64,000 bases of DNA, from positions 558,001 to 622,000 of the forward strand of contig JAFFJZ010000069.1 of assembly GCA_018340375.1 (NCBI GenBank), read 5' to 3'. Position numbers and translations under genes: made by a program. Source of the DNA: Gonatopus flavifemur (taxonomy: Eukaryota; Arthropoda; Insecta; Hymenoptera; Dryinidae). A model generated the notes under the pieces. The model had not been told where the DNA came from and did not search any database. It saw only the letters and a program-made list of their open reading frames with translations. Positions 22,820 through 34,398 of the stretch are shown in pieces. Each line of letters opens with the position of its first letter. Positions within the stretch are counted from its first letter, which is position 1.

Positions 22820-25800
22820 ATGGTGAAAAGTTGTGTTTTAAAAAACTGTAGAAACCAGTGGGTTCCGAACTCTGAATTTACTTTCCACAGGTAATTATAA
22901 TTGAAAAACATTATTCGAGAAAATATATTTACAGTAAATGATTGTCATACAAGTTTAGTTAAGCCAAGATGAATATCTTGTATATCTAAAGAACTACAAC
23001 TGATGGAAACATCTTGACATAGACCTTGTTAGTATCATACATGAGCTATTTATGATAATTGGGCCTGCATGCTGTATATATAGTTCTGTACAAATTCAAT
23101 TTAGAATTTGTATATGGCTAAATAAATACACAGGCCTAAAAATTTTTCCACAGGAAGTTCTATTAATGCGTCAATCGCTGTAAAATTATGAATCGAAAAT
23201 CATGAATTTCCACTTTGATTATATTTTTCATGTATTTAGATTCCCCAAGAATGATGAGAGGTATCAACAATGGTTAAGGATGATTCCTAATGATTTGCTT
23301 GGGAATATTTCAAAGCACGCAGTGATATGTAGTACACATTTTGCTCCTGATTCATTCATTGACAGAAGTAAGTAAGTATAGTAAGAGTTTGCTGAAACAA
23401 ACTGCAGTACCTACAATATTTGGAAATGCGATTATTGATTAAACGGAAGAAGTTCATGCAAACATGAAAGATTCTGAAGAATTTGAGTATAATCAATCAT
23501 TGCATGTAAGTATACAGTACACAAGAAGCTGGCGAATGTCCACTTCCCACAAAAGTAATTGAAAATAATATGTCTATAAGAAATTTGATTGAATCATGAA
23601 CTAACGAATTGTCCAGTTCGAATTGATTCTCAAAATGTGACGATTTTCATAATAAAATGTGAATTTTAATACTCTAGCATGGCAGTGAAAATAATTCAAC
23701 CGCAGAATCAGTGTTTGAACATGCTGAGAAAGATCCAATAGACGAAGAACCTCCACCTAAAGTATATATTTCTGGAACTTCCAACATAGCAGATGAAAAT
23801 AATAAAAATATAGGAAATGTCTCAAATATAGAATGTGCCCGAAGAGAACATGAAGCTTCAGCGAACGTTCAGATCAGATGTGTATAGATCGGACCGAAGG
23901 TTCATTAGAGCTAACTTTTAGATTCACAAACGTTTGACAAAGGTTCTACGGACGTTGAAATGTCCGCCTCGAAATACGTTCAGGAAACATAGATGGAACG
24001 TTCGCTGAAGATTCATCGAAGGTTTGACGAAGCTTCACAAAAATATCTATACTCATATTAATTTTGATCAATTTATATGAAAAATAAATGAATTAATAAA
24101 CATAAATTATTATAAATTAATCTAAGTATAGATATTTTTGTGAAGCTTCGTCAAACCTTCGATGAACCTTCAGCGAACGTTCCATCTATGTTTCCTGAAC
24201 ATATTGCGAGGCGGACATTTCAACGTCCGTAGAACCTTTGTCAAACGTTTGTGAATCTAAAAGTTAGCTCTAATGAACCTTCGGCTCGATCTATACACAT
24301 CTGATCTGAACGTTCGCTGAAGCTTCATGTTCTCTTCGGGTGATGACAGCAAAACTTCAAATGTGAGTATGACAACCATGGAATACCCAGACAGATTGAA
24401 ATCTGTCGATATCGTTTTGATATTGAATTGATATCAGACGTATCAAAATCGTATAGCAATTCAATAAAACTGAACAGTTTGATATCAATCTGATATTGTA
24501 TTTGCCTTCTGACTGAGTAAGAATATTTGGATCTTCAAGTCTCATGTACTACATATAGATACGAATATTCAACACATTGGTTTTAAAAATATGAATTTTC
24601 CTTTAATTTGGATTTTATGGAGTAATTTATATCCATTTGATACATTCACAGGTTTCAACAAATAATTCAGATAATGCTGAACGTGATAATCACGGAAGAA
24701 GTAAAAAACAATCTATTGAAATTCAAGTTCTGAAGCAAAAAGTGAACATCCTCCATAACAGTTGAAAAGACGAGAAGCCAAAATCGAATCACTGAATCAG
24801 CTTGTCGATCATTTAAAGGTAAGCGGCAAATATGACAAAGGTGTGGAAGAATCATTATCAAATAATTTATTAGGATTCAAGTATGATATGATATCAAATG
24901 AACTGAAAATGCCCAGAAACTCCCAGAAGGCAGACGTTATACGGATAAAGTAAAACAATTTGATTCAACTTCATACTTCTATCCTCCTAAAGCATATGAA
25001 TTTTTGAGAAAAACATTGTTTCTTCCCCACCCAAATATGTTACGTAAATGGTTTACGAACTATAATTGCAAAACAGGATTTTTGTCAGAAGTGTTTGAAC
25101 ATTTACAGAATGAAGTACAAACTAAAAAATACCTCGCAGATTGTGTTTTAACATTCGATGCAATGTCAATTAGAACACAATTGATGTACGTTGAAGAAAA
25201 TGACATAAATATTGGTTATGTAGATTATGGAAATTTACCAATTGAACATGAAAACAAGTTGGCAACAGAAGTATGAGTACTTTTAATTATATCTTACACA
25301 ACTAGATTCAAATATCCAATTGGGTATTTTTTTATAGATAAAATTAATGGTAATACTCAAGCATTGATTGCTAATCGCTCCAGATTCAAATATACCACAA
25401 ATAGAATCATTTAAAGAAGAAGAAACATCTGATGACCCAAATCCAAATTCGAACTGTGCAGAATTACGAACGGCTTTCAAGCACCCTGATCATGATTCTT
25501 ACGTCTATTGTATTTTAGATCCATGCCACCTGATAAAATTGTGTCGAAGTGCTTTCGCAGAAAAATCCATTACTTCACCTTCTGGAAAAATTGATTTCAT
25601 GTATGTTCAAAGATTACATGAATTACAAGAATCTCAAGATTTAAAACTTGCCAACAAACTCAGTACTGCTCATATCAAATTTCACAATAAAAAAATGAAT
25701 GTCAAACTTGCCGTTCAAACAATAAGTAATGGAGTTGCTAATGCAATAGAATTTCTAAGACACACTGGTGATCCAAATTTTGCAGGCAGTTAAGCAACTT

Positions 25801-26890
25801 GTGAGTTCCTGAGAATATTTTATAGGTTATTTGATATGATGAATAGTAGAAATATATTTGGTAAAGGGTTTAAATCTCCAATGATGCTAAAAAATGTAAA
25901 CTATATGCGTGAAGTATTTAGTGCGAGTTTTGATTACATTTCACAATTAAAAATAGACGGGATCCCCATTCTCAAGCATGCCCGATCTACTTTTGCTTTG
26001 GGTTTCATCATAAATATGCACAGTTTGCTTAATTTGGCTTATGATTTACTTTCACGCGAAGACAACCCTTTGAAATACTTTTCAACTTATAAATGTTCTC
26101 AGGACCATATTGAATTATTTTTTTTATGCATAAGATCACGTGGTGGTTGGAATGACAACCCAAGCTGCCTTCAATTCATGGGCTCTGAGACCATTGTTAT
26201 TCAATATCAGTGTAACTGCTACTCTCAATGCAAACTGCTTAGGTGATACTTCAGAAATACCAAGCATTTTTAAGTTTCGAACTCCTCATGTAAATCATGC
26301 TACTGACACTGCAAAATTTTCCGAGCTTACTAAAAATGAAGACGTTATAGAAGAATTATGTGAATTAATGGATCATATTGATTTATCATTTTTCCAAGAA
26401 AACATATTATTTTACATAGCGGGTAATATTGTAAGAAATTTATGCGAAAAAATTCGATGCAATTTTTGTCTCAACAATTTAACCGAAACAGATTCAGTGG
26501 TGCATGATCATCCTTATGCGAAATCTATGAAAAATAATTATGCATCTTTTACTACTTTTATTGATCAAGGTAAACTGTATTGAGTTTCACCTAATGTTTA
26601 TCGTGTCGTTGCTACAGCAGAAAAAGCTTTTCAAGCAGAAATACGCTCCAAAGCTATGAATATAAATAATTTGAAAAAAAAACATTGTGACAGCCACTGT
26701 ACAGTTTTTGTATCCATCGATTTCTACTTTATTTTCACACCCAATCGTTGATAGTACGTTTTCAGAAGATTTGCATGAGGTTCAACTTGTCAAAGTTATT
26801 GCTTCAACTTATGCTTCGATTCGGATACATAGTTACAGTAAAAAATTCAGTGATCGAGCTTTGGGAAAAAATCTAACAAGAAGACACCAA
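22820..26890 (+). pseudogene. Decayed P-element/THAP9-like transposase
   Basis: Exon 1 (22820-22890) starts at an ATG and gives SCVLKNC. After a GT-AG intron, exon 2 (23240 to about 23367) supplies FPKNDERYQQW and ICSTHFAPDSF. Together these are the C-x4-C...C-x2-H zinc signature of a THAP DNA-binding domain. A glutamate/lysine-rich coiled coil follows (about 24700-24820). The catalytic part then shows YFYPPKAYEFLRK, VLTFDAMSI, a KYPIGYFFIDK block read across an in-frame stop at 25274, DPCHLIKLCR near 25520, and a RGGWNDNP-SCLQF motif near 26150, after which the frame shifts. These are landmarks of the P-element/THAP9 RNase-H-like transposase. Several stops and frameshifts, a 503-bp MITE at 23838 and the palindrome at 26889 show it is dead. 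Confidence 0.8.
23838..24340. mobile_element. Palindromic MITE inserted in the P-type transposase
   Basis: CCCGAAGAGAACATGAAGCT at the left end and its exact complement at the right end start arms of about 230 bp, highly similar, with a loop of about 60 bp centred on 24089. The arms repeat the word GAACGTTC/AACGTTCGCTGAAG. No target duplication longer than 2 bp is evident. It splits the region between the THAP domain and the coiled coil of the host transposase. Confidence 0.75.
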
Positions 26891-27791
26891 TTGAGGGTCT
26901 GGATGCAATAACCGGGCGAGCGCTCGAACTCGTTTCAGGTCTGACACGGGAGACCAGCAGAACGAGAAAAAAAAAATTCGTCAGAATGAAAAATAAAAAA
27001 TATAGCCTGTTAGAACTCATTAATACACACGTTTTCCTCGTAGAAAAATCTTTTCTATCATCAATAGTTTGTGAGATAAAAATTGAAAATTTTTCATTTC
27101 CTCAAAATCAATACAATTCAAATTATATATTGCGATTACTCGACGAGAAGTCATGGGAATGACTTGAAATTTAGTATACGCCTTTATCATTGATCCCCAA
27201 GGACAACTAGTGAGTGAAAGTTGTCAAAATATTTAATCATTCAATGAATATTTAATAATAAGCAAATGCTTTCGAGAACACGCGCTTGCTAGGTTCCACG
27301 GAAAAAAGTGTCGAGGGAATTTTCGATTTGAGAAAACTCAAAGCGACAAAGTTGTTCATCGATGTTCGAAGAAGTTTTCCTGAAATTTTCAGATCAATCG
27401 AGTCAAAAATCTGGGAGTTATTCAACAATGTTTACGGTGCCGCGGCTCGCTTACCGTCACGGCAATGCTATGAGAGCCTGGATGCAATAACCGGGCGAGC
27501 GCTCGAGCTGAGGTGAAAGTATTGTCCAAGCTATGGGACAAACACTGGGAGATAGGTCTTGGAAAATCAATTCAAGTCTCTTGTTATGATTTTTTCCCAT
27601 GATCGATAGTTTTTGAAAAAAAAAAGAAAAATTACCTATTGTTTTAGAACAAAAATCAATGTTTTTCAACATTGAACTCGTTCTGACCTCACTAATTAAA
27701 AAATCTTTTGTCTTGAATTTTCCTGATTTTTGATAAAACTGATGTCACGAAAATCGCTTCACGAAAAAGGAAACATGATTGATAATTCATA

Positions 27792-28010
27792 ATGATTCAA
27801 GAAATTCCTGACATGAAAGATTTTGAATTCACAATCCAAAAATCAGGAAAATTCAAGCCAAAAGATTTTTTAATTATTGAGGCTGTTAGAATCAGGTACT
27901 GTCCAAATGGTCAAATACAGACGTATAAAAAATACAATGATACATACAGCACTCATAAACTCGATGTGTCTTTGGAATTCGAGGCTTTCAATAAATCTCC
28001 AAAACCGTAA
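27792..28010 (+). CDS. Unknown 72-aa ORF in the palindrome loop
   Basis: Starts at an ATG and runs to TAA at 28010. The product begins IQEIPDMKDFEFTIQKSG and is lysine-rich, with KPKDFLIIEAVRIRYC and LDVSLEFEAF segments that look like alternating beta strands. I do not recognise it. It is the only unique-looking ORF inside the palindrome, placed where an autonomous element would keep its coding sequence, and it may be a fragment of a captured or ancestral gene. The rest of the loop has no further ORF. Confidence 0.3.
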   Translation: MIQEIPDMKDFEFTIQKSGKFKPKDFLIIEAVRIRYCPNGQIQTYKKYNDTYSTHKLDVSLEFEAFNKSPKP

Positions 28011-29323
28011 CGTTTGGGAATTTCTAAAGAAAAATATACCGCCTTAAAAACATTAGTGCATTATGTAAGTCCTAAAAGTCGTACTTTTTTGATAAATTTT
28101 GTGCAAATCAAATGATTAAATTGAAATCAAAAGATAAAATGAATGCATCAAAAAGCGACAGTAAACTTTAATATATGTATTTCATTACAAAACATTTCAT
28201 TGAATCTGTTCATAAAGTCTGTTTGATAAATTCTATTGTATAAGATTTTATTAGGAATGTAAAAATGTATATATCAATAAAATATCTATATCAAGCAAAT
28301 ATTGAAAAACATAACATGAGAAGAATAATAATTATTTAAATAAATGATCCTGATGCTGGTTTGTACAAAATCGATTTGTTAGAAAATAAGAAACAATTTC
28401 TCCTGTAAGCCAACATTTTTTTTGCACGTAACAAACATGTTGTGTACGAAACTTATCTTTCACAAGATGAGAAACTCTTTTTGTCAAGACGATTTTTCTC
28501 CAAAGTGAACAGTTGAATTGTTTATAACGTTTGATGCAAAGCATTGCACGTTTTTTTAATGCAAATCATGCAAAACGTCGTTTTCACTTAGAATTAAAAA
28601 TTTATGAACTTGTTATTAATTTTTACAAATCTTTTCGACATTATCGACTTCGGGGAAATCTTACGAATCAGAATACGTAAGATTCATCCTAATACGTTGA
28701 AAAAAGACAGAGTCAGAACGAGTTCAATGTTGAAAAATATTGATTTTTGTTCTAAAACAATAGGTTATTTTAATTTTTTTTTCTCAAAAACTATCGATCA
28801 TGGGAAAAAATCATAACAAGAGACTTGAATTGATTCTCCAAGACCTATCTCCCAGTATTTTTCCCACAGCTTGGACAAGACTTTCACCTCAGTTCGAGCG
28901 CTCGCCCGGTTATTGCATCCAGGCTCTCATAGCATTGCCGTGACGGTAAGCAAGCCGCGGCACCGTAAACATTGTTCAATAACTCCCAGATTTTTCGCTC
29001 GATTGATCTGAAAATTTAAGGAAAATTTCTTCGAACATCGATGAACAACTTTGTCGCTTTGAGTTTTCTCAAATCGAAAATTCCCTCGACACTTTTTTCC
29101 GTGGAACCTAGCAAGCGCGTGTTCTCGAAAGCATTTGTTTATTATTAAATATTCATTGAATGATGAAATATTTTGACAACTTTCACTCACTAGTTGTCTT
29201 TGGGGATCGATGATAAAGGCGTATACTAAATTTCAAATCATTCCCATGACTTTTCGCTGAGTAATCGCAATATATAATTTGAATTGTATTGATTTTGAGG
29301 AAATGAAAAATTTTCAATTTTCA

Positions 29324-29715
29324 CCCGTACAGCACAACCACCGATCCTCCACCTAGGACTTCGGTGGACCAGAGGTGGAGAATTGGTGGAGAAATGGGAG
29401 CCGTGGAAATAAGGGAGAAATAAGGGAGAGTCTCCGTTGAGGCAACGGAGAGGCGACGGAGAAATGTCCGCCCCCTGTATTTTCGATATAATTCTTATTG
29501 GTGCATTTACGTAACCAAATCTGAATGTATGAATTCACGAATTTAAGTTTTACTGAAAATACAGGGGGCGGACATTTCTCCGTCGCCTCTCCGTTGCCTC
29601 AACGGAGACTCTCCCTTATTTCTCCCTTACTTCCACGGCTCCCATTTCTCCACCAATTCTCCACCTCTGGTCCACCGAAGTCTTAGGTGGAGGATCGGTG
29701 GTTGTGCTGTACGGG
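29324..29715. mobile_element. MITE, 392 bp, CCCGTACAGCAC termini
   Basis: CCCGTACAGCACAACCACCG at the left end is the exact complement of the right end. Arms of about 200 bp contain GGTGGAGAA/CTCCACC and GACGGAGAAATGTCCGCC words. The sequence of the opposite palindrome arm (27040-27090) shows the empty site. The insertion duplicated about 8-9 bp, CAATTTTCA on the left and CAATTTTTA on the right. This internal control makes the boundaries reliable. Confidence 0.8.
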
Positions 29716-29912
29716 CAATTTTTATCTCACAAACTATTGATGATAGAAAAAATTTTTCTATGGGGAAAACGTGTGTCCTAATGAGTTCTTACAGGCTATA
29801 TTTTTTATTCTCCATTTTGACGAATTTTTTTTTTCTCCTTCTGCTGGTCTCTCATGTCAGACCTGAAAGGAGTTCGAGCGCTCGCCCGGTTATTGCATCC
29901 AGACCCTCAATT

Positions 29913-30502
29913 CTCAAATTCTCATGAAGCATATTCTAAAGTATATTCATAACACGTAATAGAAACATAAAATACTTTGAAGTGTAAAATTGTACAGTAT
30001 AATTTGTAAAATATGGATTATGAAACCAATTTTGGTATATAAAGTAGATATATATGTTGAAATTTTTCACTTACCGAATACACACCTTCTGTTATAAATA
30101 TACTTTTGAATATTGGCTGAGTTGATGTAATTCCAAGTAACCACCTTCAATTTACTCATAATATATTTATTTTTGAATTCCAATAATAACTTTTTTCATT
30201 TCAGATACTTAATTACTTGATTTATAGGAATGTTGAGTTATGAATGAAATTTCATTTTCAGTTGAGAAAAATCAATATCAGTTGAGATGCTTGAATTCAT
30301 GATGAAATTTTGTAAAAAATGATTATAAATGAAAAACAAGCATTTGTGTCATTTTTATTCATTTTACACTGAATTGAATTGTGAATTTATTCATTCCAAT
30401 TAATATTGATTTTTTGTAATTGAAATTGTATTTTGTTAATAAGTTAGCATTTTTAAAAATCAGGAAATTAAATATCTGAAATAGAAAACATTATTATATA
30501 TA
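29913..30502. other. Non-coding, AT-rich
   Basis: No gene seen. It may include the 3' flank of the decayed P-type element. Several TATATA-like runs. Confidence 0.35.
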
Positions 30503-30510
30503 AGTATACC

Positions 30511-30839
30511 CAGACCCCTCCGACTGTCTAGAACTTTTGTTCATATACTGATCAGAAAGTTGTAGAGGGCTCCGCGTGTCAGTGGGGCTATCGATTCTGT
30601 AGAATGAATCATTTATCGCGAAAATTCAAGATGAATAGTGAGAAAATGACCAATAATTACAGATCATACTAATGCATTTATAAATTTTTAACCTACAAGG
30701 AACCAAACTTCGCAACGTTGATATTTTGAGGTTATGATTCGGTCCACTAGATGAAATCGCCATCTGGATTTCTTGGGGATTTCTTGGTCAATACGTGAAC
30801 AGGATTTCTAGGGGAAAATGCATGAGTCGGAGGGGTCTG
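30511..30839. mobile_element. hAT-like MITE, 329 bp, 8-bp TSD
   Basis: CAGACCCCTCCGAC at the left end and GTCGGAGGGGTCTG at the right end are perfect inverted repeats. AGTATACC flanks both sides exactly (30503-30510 and 30840-30847). The interior has no ORF. It includes GATTTCTTGG-type words like those of the 131-bp array at 10394. It lies 11 bp from a mariner-type MITE. Confidence 0.85.
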
Positions 30840-30850
30840 AGTATACCTAT

Positions 30851-30984
30851 AGGTTCGTTCGTTCTACGTGCTCTGAGTTGCTCCAACTTGTACCAAACCA
30901 TTCATTTCGTGGCTTAAACTGGAAGTAGCGAATCCAAAATACTTGGAGCGAGTTGGAGTAACTTGGGAAATCGGTAAACGAACT
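30851..30984. mobile_element. Mariner-type MITE, 134 bp, second copy
   Basis: The same family and the same length as 14673-14806: AGGTTCGTTCGTTCTACGTG at the left end, AAACGAACT at the right end, TA on both sides (30849-30850 and 30985-30986). The two copies differ by scattered substitutions only. Confidence 0.75.
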
Positions 30985-31593
30985 TAGCTTATATATCTAT
31001 CACACGTATATTCAGTACCCTGCATGTGTGTGTAGTAGCCTATGGGATTCCCCGCTCACATATGAGAACGTATTTGTGTAGGTAAAATTCCCCAGACACA
31101 CTAACGCCACCTGGTACTGTGGAAGATGAAATACACAACTTCGGTGATTAACACGGTGGCTTGCGTACCCTGAGTGTAATAAACCGGATTCGCCATATCG
31201 TTCAATATCGTTTACCCAGGTTTATTTTCTCATGCTCTTTGATATTGCGATTGCGTTATGTATGTTACATGTGGAAGAGTTTTTATTATTATGTTGACCT
31301 GCGCAGTAGTTATTGTACGCCATACTGGCCGTGTAGCCAATTGGCATTACCCCTCTATATCTGTATCTTGTTGAGTGGTAATAAATGAGTAAAAAAATTG
31401 CGATTGCGTTCATCGGAGTTGATAATAAATACAAATAAATACTTGTAGGGGTTGTAGTCTTGTCGCCAATTACGTCCATTTAAATTCTGTACATGAGTTT
31501 AAATGAACTGATTGAAATTGAAATTGATAATAAATAAATATTTGGTTGAATTATTTATTATAAAAACAACTGATTATAACACATACATTCATC
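30985..31593. other. Upstream region of MRPL57
   Basis: No ORF with support. GAGTGTAATAAACCGG (about 31174) and a CACACTAACGCCACC block give it a vaguely LTR-like look, but TG...CA ends and a target duplication are not visible. The promoter of the downstream ribosomal protein gene probably lies here. I cannot place a TATA box with confidence. Confidence 0.3.
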
Positions 31594-33937
31594 ATGCGTT
31601 TAGGAATGACATTATTTAATAATATCCTTCCCTATCGATTTAGAGGGTGAGTGCAATTTTTCAACTTTATATGAATAATGTTTGTTCAAAACAAGAATTT
31701 TTACTGCAGACAATTACTCTTTTTCTTTCATATACCCGAATTATTATCCTTCATAGACATTTAGTCAAAGTAGGAGTTGCTAGCATTTAGGTAGTGAAAC
31801 AATAGTTATGGTAACTATTTTGTGGTGCATACCAATGTAATGAAATAGTTTCAGGCATAATAATTTACCTGATGCAACAAAAAGTGTAACAATTGCCATC
31901 ATTTTCTTCACTATCCAAATATTGGCCAGCAGGAAAGCTACCATGGCGAAACTTCATGTTCTTTTAATGCAGACCAGACAAGAATAATCATTCGAAGCAC
32001 ATCTTATTTATACAGAAACACTTTTCAAAAAAATACAATCTTCCTGCCAACTGTTTATCAAAAAGTCAATTTGTTACTTTATTCTTTTCAAATTTTATCA
32101 GATTATTTCAGATTCTTTCAAGATGCAATAAAGAATGAAATTGAACAATTACAAGAACTATAGAGCATTTTTAATTTTGCAGTTTTATTTTGGCCATCTC
32201 TAATATTTTTCCACACAAGTTTACTTATAACCACCCTAACTGCACACTTTGTCGCATCTCTGTGGTCTCCACGGAGATAGGTGGTATCTACATGGAGACC
32301 ACGGAAATGCGAAGGAGTGTGCTGTTAGGGCAATACCATTCATGTATTATGACTTTTCAAAAATCTTCAAAACTCTGAGCCTCTAGAACACAGTAGTTAT
32401 CAGGAATTATCACAAACTTCAACTCTGTATTTAGAATTTAATCATTCTTGTGAATGTACTCAACAAGCATATGTTCAAAACTTACAGTCATGAAATTTTA
32501 TACACTTCTTCCAATGCTCTAAGGAATTTCCACTGAACTGTTATCATTCTTAAGAAGATTGGCGGTAAAAAAGCTGGTCAAATTGCATGCTAACTCTTTT
32601 CATAAATTTCATAAAATATATAAAAATTTGAAGTGAATCAAAGCAAAGTGCATACCCAGACTTTGAAATTGATAAAAGATTCAGACTTCTTAGAAACTTT
32701 AGAGCATTAACAGAAGATGGCAAAACCTTATGACCATATTTCAGAAATTATGTGATGGCAAATTTTAAATATGAATATAGATTTTTCACCGATTCTTTGT
32801 TTCAGAGAAATTTAGAAGTCATAATCTTTCAAATATAAAAAAGTTCAAGTTTATTGCATAATTCACAAAGAAAACCACCAAGAAACAAACTTGTGAACAA
32901 ATTTATCTTAATATTGACCTGTCATCAGTGCTGTCTTTAGGGGGGAGGGCTTAGGGGGCCTATAGCCCCAGGCCCTGTCAGCAGGAGCCCCTTTTTTTCA
33001 GATCATTATCCAAAATAATTATAATTTGAATTTTTGAATCCTGTGCAAGGGCCCTCCGGTAAAATTTAGCCCCAGGCCTCCTTTTGCTAAGAACTGGCAT
33101 TGCCTGGCATTGATATGGAATCTGATGTCATTCTAGGATGTCAGAATGCTAGGCAAATTCGAATGATAACCCAACAAACACCAACAGTCTTAAAGACATC
33201 TACAAGATATCTTTAGGAAGACATCTTTGAGATACATCGAGTGTGTCTTCCACATATCTAAAACATATCTCTCTCAGCGTGTCTAAAACATATTTTCTGC
33301 AAGACCTTTTTGAGTTATCTAAAACTTGTTGAAATTTATTGCATAAGATATCTTTCAGATGTCGAGAAGATATCTTCACAAAAGTCTTCCAAGACATCTT
33401 CCATGATTTCAAGACATCTTTTAGATACTAATAGATATCTTTTTGTTTGTTGGAAGCAGGCAAAGGTTTGTCTTGACTAGGCTCTGCCTGGTTCTTTTCT
33501 CAGAATTTGCTGGTTTTCACCTAGATTTATTTGGCTTTTTCTGCTCAAGAGCCTGTAATAACTGAAAATGAAAAACCACAAAAGTTGTCATATTTCCATT
33601 ACCCCAAAAATGAAAATTTCAAATATAATCTATATTAATGGTTTTCTGTTATTCCTATTGATTCAGGAAGTACCGCAAAGTGCCAGAACGGACCTTAAAA
33701 GATTACTTCAAAGTGAAATGGGATTTTGAAAGAGAAGAACAAAATATGTTAATTTTACGGCACCCGTACTTGACCGTAGAACAATCTTATGGACATATGA
33801 AGAAGATGAAATTGTCCAAATCTCCGGTGCAAAAAGTAATCGATAAGCAGTTAGAGATGAGAAATACTAAATTTGAAAAGCATATAATTTTGGCGAACTA
33901 TTTTGATAAAATAAGAATATCAGAGTCATGGGATTAA
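31594..33937 (+). CDS. MRPL57: Mitochondrial ribosomal protein mL63 (MRP63), two exons
   Basis: Join 31594-31646 with 33667-33937, giving 107 aa. Exon 1 begins ATGCGTTTAGGAATG and ends at G/GTGAGT. The intron is 2020 bp and ends TATTGATTCAG at 33666. The junction keeps the frame (GG+G, Gly18). The protein has the layout of the small MRP63/mL63 family: a short basic N-terminus with RGKYRKVP, then LRHPYLTVEQSYGHMKK, which matches the family's conserved PYxTxEQ-x2-GH block, and a C-terminus IILANYFDKIRISESWD like the family's FIxDQLDHLxxxxxW end. The length is typical (about 100 aa). It is a structural protein of the large mitoribosomal subunit. AATAAA follows at 33954. A downstream Met at codon 5 is an alternative start. 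Confidence 0.75.
32234..32330. mobile_element. Short MITE in the MRPL57 intron
   Basis: CCCTAACTGCACAC at the left end and GTGTGCTGTTAGGG at the right end are inverted with one mismatch. The interior GTCTCCACGG/CATGGAGACCACGG also pairs. It is 97 bp and related in its ends to 29324-29715 and 36472-36591. No clear target duplication. Confidence 0.6.
32928..33085. repeat. hAT-end-like GC-rich relic in the MRPL57 intron
   Basis: CAGTGCTGTCTTTAGGGG followed by GGGGGCCTATAGCCCCAGGC and later AGCCCCAGGCCTCC. A similar GGCCCTGGGCTCGGGCCC block, in the other orientation, lies at 50735-50820, where it abuts CTTAAAGACGGCCCTG. Both look like ends of one family. The interior is eroded. Confidence 0.35.
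33171..33453. mobile_element. MITE of GATATC/GACATC words in the MRPL57 intron
   Basis: CCAACAAAC (33171-33179) and GTTTGTTGG (33445-33453) bound 283 bp filled with AGATATCTT, AAGACATCTT and GACATCT-type words on both strands. Similar word-rich stretches lie in the AIFM3 intron at about 35440-35610 and 36355-36470. No target duplication seen. Confidence 0.5.
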
Positions 33938-33953
33938 TCATTGTAGATAATAT

Positions 33954-33959
33954 AATAAA
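33954..33959 (+). terminator. Poly(A) signal of MRPL57
   Basis: AATAAA 17 bp after the MRPL57 stop codon. The remaining 33960-34398 is the AT-rich gap between the convergent MRPL57 and AIFM3 genes, with nothing else recognised. Confidence 0.55.
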
Positions 33960-34398
33960 CGAATATGAGTTGAATTTTCATCAGTTTATTACCTTACAGA
34001 TAATGTTTACAACTTAACTCTATATTTGTGTAACAAATGTATTAAAAAATCTCAAATTGAATTATTGTGCTGATTCAATTAAGATTCTTCATTGGGACGA
34101 TGTAAGTATTTTTCACATATTCCATTATATCATCAGAATCCAGAAGATATTAAAAAATCAATCATATAAGTGTACAAACATATTTATCAAAACAAAAAGT
34201 AAATTTAGTTTAACGCAAAACATCAACACGATTCTTTTTGGAATTTATTAAAATCTGTAGATCCATTTCTTTGAATATCGATATATCTTGTGCCCGTGTC
34301 CTATATAAAAATTCTATTATCCAAGCTTTGGTTCTCATTCTTGTTGTAAAAGAGTTGATATCATTGCGAAAAATACAGCTCTATATTCACATTGATTT

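Larger units (their letters stand above)
26889..29912. mobile_element. 3-kb palindrome, AATTGAGGGTCTGG family
   Basis: AATTGAGGGTCTGGATGCAA at 26889 and its complement ending at 29912 bound arms that stay inverted to about 27690 and from about 28697. The loop of about 1 kb contains a 72-codon ORF. The end motif CTGGATGCAATAACCGGGCG with the palindrome CGAGCGCTCG occurs twice per arm (26901 and 27479 on the left, mirrored at about 28900 and 29880). The right arm is longer because a 392-bp element sits in it. Relatives lie at 47345-47768 and 62492-63640. It interrupts the 3' part of the P-type transposase. AATT is conserved at every copy, so it belongs to the TIR and is not a target duplication. 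Confidence 0.75.

Noticed and set aside
25270..25338. Intron in the P-type transposase (GT...TAG)
   Set aside because: Reading through gives the conserved KYPIGYFFIDK block with one stop codon, so it is coding sequence with a nonsense mutation.
31010..31400. Possible solo LTR (AATAAA in a mixed-composition block)
   Set aside because: No TG...CA boundaries or target duplication could be seen, and no second copy in the window.
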